From Lewinellaceae bacterium (lineage in GTDB: Bacteria; Bacteroidota; Bacteroidia; Chitinophagales; Saprospiraceae): a stretch of DNA of 64,000 nucleotides. The position numbers and the translations under genes were made by a program. The DNA is taken from positions 66,266-130,265 of the forward strand of contig JACJYK010000004.1 of NCBI GenBank assembly GCA_020636135.1, written 5' to 3'. This document shows, piece after piece, positions 53,922-62,013 of the stretch; within the stretch, counting starts at the first letter, position 1, and each line of letters starts with the position of its first letter. The notes under the pieces were generated by a model. The model worked only from the letters and a program-made list of their open reading frames with translations, searched no databases and was not told the DNA's origin.

Positions 53922-56768
53922 ATGATGGAAAAGGAGACTGAACACTGGAAAAAACGACTAGAGGAAGAACAAGAGCGCCGGGCTCAAGCGGAAGCTCAAT
54001 TGCAAATACTGAGAAAAGAGTTGGATGCCACCCGGCAGGCACTGGAACTGGGCATGGGTACGAGTTGGAAATCCGACGAAAAGGGAACCCGCCCGGTCCG
54101 CAACCCCTTTGACAATCTGGTAGAGCATGCAACAGACATCATCTACCTGGTGGATGAGAACGGTTATTTTACCCTCGTCAATACGCAGGCCGTTGTCCAA
54201 TTCGGTTACCGGAAAGAAAATCTCCTCGGAAGGCATTTTTCTGAATTCGTCTCCCCGGATCAGCGCCTGAAGGTCTATGAGTATTATGTGCGTATGCGTG
54301 ACGAAGGCATCGAGAAAACCTACCTGGAGTTTCCCGTGATCAATGCCGCCGGTGGAGAGATCTGGATCGGTCAGAATGTGACCAGGGTGAACGATGAAAA
54401 CGGAAAGCTCCACTTCACGGCCATCGCCCGTGACATCACCGGTAAATACCACAAGGAACAGAAACTGCGGTCCTTTATGACCATGGTTACCGCTCTGGTT
54501 ACCAACATCCGGGCTGCAATGGTCATTGAAAACCAGGATCACCAGGTCGTAATCCTGAATCCCACCTTTAGTAACCTCTTCAGTCTGAAAGAAAAGTTAT
54601 CCGATCTGGAAGGCAGCCACTTCCCCAGCCTTCTGCTTCAAAACCGGCATTTGTTCAAATCGCCGGATGATTTTGCCGACAGGATACGGTCCATCATCGA
54701 CTCGAAAGAAGTTCATGCCGGCGAAGAAATCGTCATGAATAACAATAAGACGGTGCTCCTGAACTTCGTCCCTATTGTTTCCGAAGGCGATTTTTTTGGT
54801 AACCTGTGGTATTTTGAGGATATCAGCGCCCGTAAGGACAAAGAACTGCAGATCAAGCGCAGTGAAGAAAAATACCGGGGCATCATCGAAAACATGGAGT
54901 TTGGCATCATGGAAGTCAATCAGGACGGTTACATCATCCGCGCCTACGACCGTTTTTGCAAACTCACCGGATACCGGGAAGAAGAACTGCTGGGACAGAA
55001 CGCCATCGACATGCTGCTCCCACCCAATTACAAGGAGATGATGCGCCGGAATGATGAAAGCCGCAAGCAGGGCATCAGCAATGTCTACGAATCCGAGATC
55101 ATCACCAAGTCCGGCAAAATCATGAATGTATTGATCGGAGGTGCACCATTCTACGATGAGACCGGCAAATTCATAGGTTCCATGGGCATTCACTACGACA
55201 TCACCCTGCAGAAACAGCTGCAACGGGAACTGGAGAAAGCGCGGCAGGAAGCAGAGAACGCCCGTGATGCCGAGAAGGAATTCCTTGCCAATATGAGCCA
55301 CGAGATTCGCAATCCCATCAACACCATCCTGGGAGCCACTCACCTGCTTTTTGACACCCCATTGAATAAAGAACAGCATGAACTGATCACCTCACTGCGC
55401 AATTCTTCCGAGATCCTGCATGCCCTGGTCAATGATATACTGGACATCTCCAAAATCACCGAAGGCAAATTTGAACTGAATAAAAAGCGCTTTAACCTGT
55501 ACGACCACGTCTATACCCTAGCCCATTCTTTCCAGCTGCCGGTGCAATCCAAAGGCCTCTCTCTATTCATTCATTTGGAGAAAGACCTGCAGGTAGAGGT
55601 ATTTGAAGATAAGACGGTCCTCAGCCAGATCCTGATCAACCTGTTTACCAATGCCCTGAAATTTACGAATCAGGGACACATTCTCTTTTATGGATGTCAA
55701 CTGGCGGAGACTGACGAGCATTACACTTTCGAATTTTCCATCAAAGATACCGGGATCGGCATCGGTGAAGATCGCATCAGCACCATCTTTGACCGCTTCA
55801 ATCAGGCCGGCAAAGCCATCCAGAGTCAATACGGCGGTACCGGACTGGGCTTGAGTATCTGCCAGAAGCTGATCCAGATGCATCATGGCGAGATCAGGGT
55901 GTTTTCACGCCTCAATCAGGGAACCACTTTCACGTTTAATCTGCAACTCGAAAAGGCAACCGAAATCCCTTACCCCGAAAAATTATCCAACCATTCGGCC
56001 ATTGAAAAATTGCACGGGATACGCGTTTTGATCGTAGAAGACAACACGATGAACCAGCAATATCTGAACAGCCTCTTTCACAAATTGGGCATGGTGTCCC
56101 AGGTAGCTATGGACGGACTTAAGGCACTGGACCTGCTTGACCGTCACGGGTTTGACCTCATCCTGATGGATATCCGCATGCCTCACCTGGATGGCTATGA
56201 AACGACTGCCCGTTTACGCGCCATGCAGGGCAATGTCAATCAAAACATACCGATCATCGCACTCACTGCCTCGGCACTTAAGGACGAAAAAGATAAAGCG
56301 CTGGCCAGCGGTATGAACTACCACCTGAGCAAACCATTCCTTCCGGAGCAGATCATTGACCTGATGATCCAGGCTGTGGATGGATATTATTCAGGAGATA
56401 CTGCCTCCGCTCACATTGAAAAACGGAAGCGGCACCAGACGGTCAGCGAACTATACGATGGCGACTGGGAGCACTATTACCTGATGGTCGACTTATTCAT
56501 CCGGAATATGCCGGAAGAACTACGCGATATTGAGCGATTGCTGGACAACGACTTGGGCGACCAGCTGATCCACCACCTGCACAAGATTAAACCTTCCTAC
56601 GCCATGATCGGATATCCGGAACTGGCCAAGGAGATCGAAATGATAGAAATGAATCTGGAGAAAGGACTGCTGAAGCGTGGTGAAATGTCTGAATTTATCC
56701 ACCGGCTCCGGGAACGAACCATCGACATCATCAATCATATTTCCTCTGCACCTGTCACCCAACTGTAA
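53922..56768 (+). CDS. PAS-rich hybrid histidine kinase with receiver and HPt domains
   Basis: This 948-residue sensor has an N-terminal coiled coil (about 1-45), three PAS domains (about 62-175, 185-300, 310-425), a HisKA domain with the phospho-accepting histidine in NMSHEIRNP (about 461), an HATPase with N-box NLFTNALKF and G-boxes DTGIGIG and GGTGLGLS, a receiver with the acceptor aspartate in LILMDIRMP (about 750), and a C-terminal HPt domain with HLHKIKPS (His about 887). This is a complete phosphorelay in one protein. No membrane helix or signal peptide is seen, so it is cytoplasmic. The stop codon overlaps the start of the LytTR regulator in a TAATG, which marks the two as partners. 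An ATG at 53925 is equally possible. Confidence 0.95.
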   Translation: MMEKETEHWKKRLEEEQERRAQAEAQLQILRKELDATRQALELGMGTSWKSDEKGTRPVRNPFDNLVEHATDIIYLVDENGYFTLVNTQAVVQFGYRKENLLGRHFSEFVSPDQRLKVYEYYVRMRDEGIEKTYLEFPVINAAGGEIWIGQNVTRVNDENGKLHFTAIARDITGKYHKEQKLRSFMTMVTALVTNIRAAMVIENQDHQVVILNPTFSNLFSLKEKLSDLEGSHFPSLLLQNRHLFKSPDDFADRIRSIIDSKEVHAGEEIVMNNNKTVLLNFVPIVSEGDFFGNLWYFEDISARKDKELQIKRSEEKYRGIIENMEFGIMEVNQDGYIIRAYDRFCKLTGYREEELLGQNAIDMLLPPNYKEMMRRNDESRKQGISNVYESEIITKSGKIMNVLIGGAPFYDETGKFIGSMGIHYDITLQKQLQRELEKARQEAENARDAEKEFLANMSHEIRNPINTILGATHLLFDTPLNKEQHELITSLRNSSEILHALVNDILDISKITEGKFELNKKRFNLYDHVYTLAHSFQLPVQSKGLSLFIHLEKDLQVEVFEDKTVLSQILINLFTNALKFTNQGHILFYGCQLAETDEHYTFEFSIKDTGIGIGEDRISTIFDRFNQAGKAIQSQYGGTGLGLSICQKLIQMHHGEIRVFSRLNQGTTFTFNLQLEKATEIPYPEKLSNHSAIEKLHGIRVLIVEDNTMNQQYLNSLFHKLGMVSQVAMDGLKALDLLDRHGFDLILMDIRMPHLDGYETTARLRAMQGNVNQNIPIIALTASALKDEKDKALASGMNYHLSKPFLPEQIIDLMIQAVDGYYSGDTASAHIEKRKRHQTVSELYDGDWEHYYLMVDLFIRNMPEELRDIERLLDNDLGDQLIHHLHKIKPSYAMIGYPELAKEIEMIEMNLEKGLLKRGEMSEFIHRLRERTIDIINHISSAPVTQL

Positions 56769-57469
56769 TGGAAATACGTTGCCTGATTATTGATGATGAT
56801 GAGATGTCGCGTATCTCGCTGGAAAAACTGACCGCCAAAATTCCGGATATCGAAATCGTCGGCACTTGCGTCAATGCCAATCAGGCCCTGAGCATTCTGG
56901 AGGAGGAATACGTCGATGTCTTATTACTCGATATTCAGTTGCCCGGACTATCCGGTCTGGACCTGGTTCAATCCGTCCAATATCTTCCTTACGTCATATT
57001 TGTCACATCCCGCGCCGATTATGCCCTTCAGGCCTTTGAATTCAAAGACAAGATCATCGATTTCATCACCAAACCGGTGGTCATGCAGCGATTATCCAAT
57101 GCTTTCGAACGGGTGCGGGAATTGGTCCGTAATGATCAGCCGCCTCTAGCAAGTCCGGACTTGTTCATCCGCAGTGAAGGCCGTATCGTGCGCCTGGATT
57201 TGAATAACCTGCTTTACGTCGAAACCAAGGGAGACTACGTAGCCTTTGTTACAGAAGATGAACAATTCATGGTCCACTCTACCCTGAAAGCCATCGATGA
57301 GATTATTCAGCAACCACATCTGATGAAGGTGCACCGCTCCTTTATCATCAATCTGCATAAGATTAAAGACATTGAAGAAAACAGCATCCTGCTAATCAAC
57401 AAAAAAATCATTCCGGTCTCCAGACAATTCAAGCCGCTACTGATCCGGCGGATCAATCCGCTGGGATAA
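56768..57469 (+). CDS. LytTR-family response regulator
   Basis: This 233-residue protein has a receiver domain (about 1-120) with acidic pocket IIDDDE, acceptor Asp55 (LLLDIQLP), T/S in FVTSRA and the invariant lysine in ITKPV, followed by a LytTR DNA-binding domain (about 135-230) with 'GRIVRLDLNNLLYVETKGDYVAF' and 'MKVHRSFIINLHKI'. It binds direct repeats in promoters as a dimer. Its start is coupled to the upstream hybrid kinase (TAATG), so it should be the output of that relay. Target genes are unknown. Confidence 0.96.
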   Translation: MEIRCLIIDDDEMSRISLEKLTAKIPDIEIVGTCVNANQALSILEEEYVDVLLLDIQLPGLSGLDLVQSVQYLPYVIFVTSRADYALQAFEFKDKIIDFITKPVVMQRLSNAFERVRELVRNDQPPLASPDLFIRSEGRIVRLDLNNLLYVETKGDYVAFVTEDEQFMVHSTLKAIDEIIQQPHLMKVHRSFIINLHKIKDIEENSILLINKKIIPVSRQFKPLLIRRINPLG

Positions 57470-58102
57470 GCCCTCATTCATACTAAAAAAAGGATTAATG
57501 TGTCCATTCAACGTCGAAATACACCCAAAAACCTAAAAAGCATTGAAGGGGTAGATCCCCGGATTACATTTAACCCTCAGAACGAAAATTCTAACTCAAA
57601 TAGGCCAGCTTATAAGGATTGTATTTCAAACATGTTGGTGTTTGAGTTTTCATGGGTGCTGCAGTAGAACAGTGGGTTGGATATCAGCTGCAGCATCTTT
57701 TTTCAGCTAATTAGCCTCAAAAGCCAAGATTTTTTATCGCATCCTGCATACCAAAATCCAATTGAAAACTACAGGGTGGATGTGAACAGGTGGAGTGATA
57801 TTCAGGTCATTCCACACTCTTACTCAATGACCGAAAGCTGGTAACGAGGCACATCCCCGATTTTATTCCAACTGAATACACTACCGTCGCTCCAGATTAA
57901 CCTTGCCTATGGTTCATCTGAGGCTGTGACACCCGTCTGACAGATTTACAGCCATCTGAACGTGCTTCAGTAGCTACCTCCTGCAAAGCAGCCAAAATCC
58001 CAAACCGAAGTCTCTACACTGTCCCGGCATACCTTCGCTTTTTCCGGTCCGTTCTCTACATAATTTCCAGAAATACATTCATTCGAGTATAGCCTGATCA
58101 CG
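57470..58102. other. Intergenic region without a gene
   Basis: About 630 bp between the LytTR gene and the GH3 gene, with no convincing ORF on either strand. A short minus-strand stretch near 57,820-57,905 encodes ARLIWSDGSVFSWNKIGDV and ends at a stop, which looks like a C-terminal relic of an unidentified gene, but I cannot confirm it. The region may also hold regulatory sites; no clear repeat or hairpin with a T-run was seen. Confidence 0.5.
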
Positions 58103-58110
58103 TATTTTTG
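58103..58110 (+). promoter_or_regulatory. Possible -7 box immediately before the GH3-family start codon
   Basis: TATTTTTG fits TAnnTTTG but ends only 4 bases before the ATG at 58115. If used, transcription would start at or after the start codon, giving a leaderless mRNA; otherwise the match is by chance. No good TTG lies at -33. Confidence 0.25.
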
Positions 58111-58114
58111 CGCC

Positions 58115-59620
58115 ATGGGAATTAAAGCAGCATTTGTCAAACCCCTGGCCCGGCGTATCGTCCGCCAGACTGCTGAAATGGCAGCAGAAGCGCCCCAGCG
58201 TCAACAGGACATCCTGCAACAATTGATCAGCAAGGGACGTCAGACGCAGTTTGGCAAGGACCACGGACTCGATAAAGTAAAAACCTATCAGGATTATTGC
58301 CAGGCCGTACCCATCGCAGATTACGAGGCGCTGAAAGGCTATATCGAAGATGTGAAAGCAGGGAAACAGGATGCACTCTGGCCAGGCAAACCCCTCTATC
58401 TGGCTAAAACTTCCGGCACTACATCCGGGACCAAATACATACCCATCACCCGGGACAGCCTGCCCAACCACTTTAATACCGCACGCAATGCCTTGTTTAA
58501 TTATGCGCATTACGCGGATGACTTTTCTTTTTTTGATGGCCAAATGATCTTTTTTTCCGGCTCACCCCGCCTGGATACCCATAATGGTATTGCCATCGGC
58601 AGACTTTCCGGCATCGTCAACCATCAGGTGCCCAACTGGCTGCAGAAAAACAAACTGCCTTCGTATGAGATCAACTGCATTTTAGACTGGGAGACAAAAT
58701 TGACCGCCATTGTCCATGAATCGGTGCACAAAGATCTGAGGCTTATCGGAGGCATTCCGCCCTGGGTACAGATGTATTACGAACGATTGCTGGAAATTAC
58801 CGGAAAATCGTCCGTTGCAGAAGTATTCCCCCATTACCGGGTCTACGTACACGGGGGCGTTAATTACGCTCCGTATCAGGCAAAATTGCAGGAACTTGTG
58901 GGTCATCCGATCCATGAAGTGGAGACCTATCCTGCCTCGGAAGGATTCATTGCTTTTCAATACCGGCCGGATGAAAAGGCATTATTGCTCAACGCCGATT
59001 CGGGGATATTTTTTGAATTCATACCGGTGGAGGAATTTCATCAGGACCAACCCCGCCGGCTCCACCTGGGTCAGGTCGAAACCGGTGTGCAATATGCCGT
59101 GATCATCAACTCCAATGCCGGACTCTGGGGTTACAGCATCGGTGACACCATCGAATTTACCTCCACAAATCCCTATCTGCTGCGCGTCACCGGACGCATC
59201 AAACATTTCATCTCGGCCTTTGGAGAACATGTGATAGCCAAAGAAGTGGATCAGGCCATCCTCGACACCATCGAAAGCCATGCTGCCCAGGTGACTGAAT
59301 TTACGGTGGCACCTCAGATCAGTCCCCCGGAAGGCGGTGCACCCTATCACGAGTGGTTCATAGAATATGCCTCCCCACCTGCCGACCCGGTTGCTTTCAC
59401 CCGGGCTTTGGATGAATCCATGCAGAAGCAAAACATTTATTATAAGGACCTCCGGCAAGGAAACATTCTGCGTGAATTGGTCATCAGACCTATGCAGCCT
59501 AACGCCTTTCGCAACTACATGAAGTCCATCGGTAAGTTGGGTGAACAGAATAAGGTACCCCGGCTGACCAATGACCGGAAAATGGCTGATGCTTTGGCCG
59601 TCTACCGGATCGATCAATAA
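58115..59620 (+). CDS. GH3 auxin-responsive promoter family protein (acyl-adenylating)
   Basis: This 501-residue protein matches the GH3 family of acyl-acid amido synthetases. Seen: the nucleotide-binding TSGTTSGTKYIPI, 'VETYPASEGFIAFQYR' (adenylate-binding region), and 'VTGRIKHFISAFGEHV' near the C-terminal domain. Plant GH3 proteins join amino acids to hormones such as indole-acetic acid; bacterial members are common in Bacteroidota, but their substrates are not known. The length is normal. It is convergent with the FN3 protein gene, with a terminator between. Confidence 0.95.
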   Translation: MGIKAAFVKPLARRIVRQTAEMAAEAPQRQQDILQQLISKGRQTQFGKDHGLDKVKTYQDYCQAVPIADYEALKGYIEDVKAGKQDALWPGKPLYLAKTSGTTSGTKYIPITRDSLPNHFNTARNALFNYAHYADDFSFFDGQMIFFSGSPRLDTHNGIAIGRLSGIVNHQVPNWLQKNKLPSYEINCILDWETKLTAIVHESVHKDLRLIGGIPPWVQMYYERLLEITGKSSVAEVFPHYRVYVHGGVNYAPYQAKLQELVGHPIHEVETYPASEGFIAFQYRPDEKALLLNADSGIFFEFIPVEEFHQDQPRRLHLGQVETGVQYAVIINSNAGLWGYSIGDTIEFTSTNPYLLRVTGRIKHFISAFGEHVIAKEVDQAILDTIESHAAQVTEFTVAPQISPPEGGAPYHEWFIEYASPPADPVAFTRALDESMQKQNIYYKDLRQGNILRELVIRPMQPNAFRNYMKSIGKLGEQNKVPRLTNDRKMADALAVYRIDQ

Positions 59621-59621
59621 A

Positions 59622-59650
59622 AAAAGGCACCCGGCCATTCCGGATGCCTT
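59622..59650. terminator. Bidirectional terminator between the GH3 and FN3 genes
   Basis: AAGGCA/TGCCTT with an inner CCGG/CCGG stem, preceded by an A-run and close to both stop codons (59620 and 59658). It suits both strands, but the T-run on the right side is weak. Confidence 0.6.
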
Positions 59651-59657
59651 CAACCAT

Positions 59658-61889
59658 TTATTGAAATATAGAAAGCTTTCCGACCGAGATTCGATTTCCT
59701 ACCTGGAGGGTCACCTGATAGATTCCGGTCGCCATTCGTTCCAGAGGGATTCTCCAGTCAAATGGTCCGGCGGGCACCTGCTGTGTAGCCTGGTAGTGGA
59801 TCCTGCCGGTGAAGTCCGTCAGGGTGATCCGGGCATTTTGAAACGTGGAACTATTTACCTGAACCATAACCTGCCGATTGGCCGGATTGGGTGAAAGGGA
59901 CAGGTCATTGATCTCCCGGGTACGTCGCTCCACCTCCAGGGTTGACGGAGTTTGACCTATTCCATTGGGTTGAATAAAACGAGTCACCTCCGGGAGCGAA
60001 ATAGCTCCTCCTGAACAGATAACTTTCACTTCGACCTGGTAGGTGGTCCCTGCTATCAATCCAGTCACTTCCAATGAAGTTCCCAAAGCAAATCTTTTTA
60101 ATTTCCAGGGTATGCTGGTCTGTTCAGCCTCAATTTCCACTTCATAATAGGCAGCCCCTGGCACCACATTCCAGCTGATTTGTGCATTCGGGCCTGCAGC
60201 ACTGATGCGCAGCCCGCTCACCGGAAGGCATGAATCAGGAGCTACCTGACTTACAATAGTAGTATCCACTCCGGCAATAAAAAACACCCCGGCAGACTTA
60301 ACTTCCCCACCAGATGGGCACTTCGAGTGTACCTGCACTTTATATAATCCTCCGGGGACTAAATCATCCACTTGCCAGGACGTATCCGAAGTCATGATAT
60401 TCAGGCTTTGAGCCACATCCGATTCTTCCAGTTCCACCTCCAGTTCGTAATTGGTAACACCAGAGGCAGGACGCCAGGTTATCTGCACACTGGTTCCGGA
60501 GAGCGGCTCGATCCGGATTTGTTCTGTAGCAGCGCAATCCCCTTTGGCATTATCTTCGTCCGGACTTGTCGTACCTGCATTAAATAACTGGATGGTCTCC
60601 GGTTTGTCGCCACAGCGTGACTTCACCTTTACTTTGTACAAGCCGCCGGAAGCCAATCCGCTGACCTGAAATGTGGTTCCGCTCACCTGCTGCTCTACGT
60701 GAAATGCGGGCGTCGTCTCCTCACTTTCAACTTCCACCTCAAAGGTCGTGACACCAACCACTGCCTCCCAGTTGATCGTTGCGGTGGCGCCCGCTGCTGT
60801 CACGGTTATCAGCGATGTTGCGGCACAACTGCCGGTAGGCTGTCCTGTCGGATTTCCGGGGTTGACATCTCCGGATCCGGCGGTGAAGAATTCGATGGTC
60901 TCCGGTTTGTCGCCGCAGCGTGACTTCACCTTTACTTTGTACAAGCCGCCAGAAGTCAATCCGCTGACCTGAAATGTGGTTCCGCTCACCTGCTGCTCTA
61001 CGTGAAATGCGGGCGTCGTCTCCTCACTTTCAACTTCCACCTCAAAGGTCGTGACACCAACCACTGCCTCCCAGTTGATCGTTGCGGTGATACCCGCTAC
61101 TGTCACGGTTATCAGCGATGTTGCGACACAACTGCCGGTAGGCTGTCCTGTCGGATTGCCGGGGTTAACATCTCCGGATCCAGCGGTGAAGAATACAATG
61201 GTCTCCGGTTTGTCGCTACAGCGTGACTTCACCTTTACTTTGTATAAGCCGCCGGAAGTCAATCCGCTGACCTGAAATGTGGTTCCGCTCACCTGCTGCT
61301 CTACGTGAAATGCCGGCGTTGTCTCCTCACTTTCAACTTCCACCTCAAAGGTCGTGACACCAACCACTGCCTCCCAGTTGATCGTTGCGGTGGTGCCCGC
61401 TGCTGTCACGGTTATCAGCGATGTTGCGGCACAACTGCCGGTAGGCTGTCCTGTCGGATTGCCGGGGTTGACATCTCCGGATCCGGCGGTGAAGAATACA
61501 ATGGTCTCCGGTTTGTCGCCACAGCGTGACTTCACTTTTACTTTGTACAAGCCGCCGGAAGTCAATCCGCTGACCTGAAATGTGGTTCCGCTGACTCGCT
61601 GCTCTGTTTTAAAAAACGGGGTGTTTTGCTCACTCTCCACTTCGACATCAAAAGCAGTTACACCGTCTACCGCTTCCCAGCTGATGGACGCCGTAGTGCC
61701 GGTTGAAGCAATATTGATATGGGATGTCGCTGAGCAGGCATCATCTGGAGCTTCTGCTATGGCGGCAATTGCTGGATAGAGCAACCGATTACCAGTAAGT
61801 GTGGAGAATCGATGCGGCAAATGGGCTTGAAGGCTGTTCAGCCCTATAATGGCTAAACAGAGAATGGTTAGGGAAAAATGCTGTCTCAT
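59658..61889 (-). CDS. Secreted fibronectin type III repeat protein with T9SS sorting tail
   Basis: This 743-residue protein has a signal peptide (1-22) and about six fibronectin III-type domains. Three are nearly identical 101-residue units (about 104-433) with 'TFQVSGLTSGGLYKVKVKSRC' and 'SCAATSLITVTAAG' patterns. The final 85 residues form a T9SS type A sorting domain (LSLSPNPANRQVMVQV, then TDFTGR...GIYQVTLQ). It will be exported through T9SS and attached to the surface or released. FN3 proteins of this kind usually bind other surface molecules or serve as spacers; no enzyme domain is seen. Confidence 0.93.
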   Translation of the reverse strand: MRQHFSLTILCLAIIGLNSLQAHLPHRFSTLTGNRLLYPAIAAIAEAPDDACSATSHINIASTGTTASISWEAVDGVTAFDVEVESEQNTPFFKTEQRVSGTTFQVSGLTSGGLYKVKVKSRCGDKPETIVFFTAGSGDVNPGNPTGQPTGSCAATSLITVTAAGTTATINWEAVVGVTTFEVEVESEETTPAFHVEQQVSGTTFQVSGLTSGGLYKVKVKSRCSDKPETIVFFTAGSGDVNPGNPTGQPTGSCVATSLITVTVAGITATINWEAVVGVTTFEVEVESEETTPAFHVEQQVSGTTFQVSGLTSGGLYKVKVKSRCGDKPETIEFFTAGSGDVNPGNPTGQPTGSCAATSLITVTAAGATATINWEAVVGVTTFEVEVESEETTPAFHVEQQVSGTTFQVSGLASGGLYKVKVKSRCGDKPETIQLFNAGTTSPDEDNAKGDCAATEQIRIEPLSGTSVQITWRPASGVTNYELEVELEESDVAQSLNIMTSDTSWQVDDLVPGGLYKVQVHSKCPSGGEVKSAGVFFIAGVDTTIVSQVAPDSCLPVSGLRISAAGPNAQISWNVVPGAAYYEVEIEAEQTSIPWKLKRFALGTSLEVTGLIAGTTYQVEVKVICSGGAISLPEVTRFIQPNGIGQTPSTLEVERRTREINDLSLSPNPANRQVMVQVNSSTFQNARITLTDFTGRIHYQATQQVPAGPFDWRIPLERMATGIYQVTLQVGNRISVGKLSIFQ
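60591..61580 (-). repeat. Near-identical tandem FN3-encoding repeats (303-bp period)
   Basis: Units of 303 bp begin at about 60591, 60894 and 61197, with a partial fourth from about 61500. They differ at only a few positions each (for example G-C changes at 'GCCACAG'/'GCCGCAG'), keep frame, and carry the same FN3 module. The DNA similarity is far greater than needed for the protein fold, suggesting recent duplication or ongoing gene conversion; copy number may vary among strains. Confidence 0.88.
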
Positions 61890-62013
61890 GGTTATTAACT
61901 TTTGCTGGACTAAAGTTGCAGCAAAGCCTCCTCACCGGGCAAATCGATCCTTCCGTACCGGAAAAAACGTCGGAGTGAGCGGGTAAAAAGACAACCTGAT
62001 TATTGGGAACGGA

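Noticed and set aside
54597..55379. A 260-codon frame on the - strand
   Set aside because: It is antisense to the hybrid kinase PAS domains.
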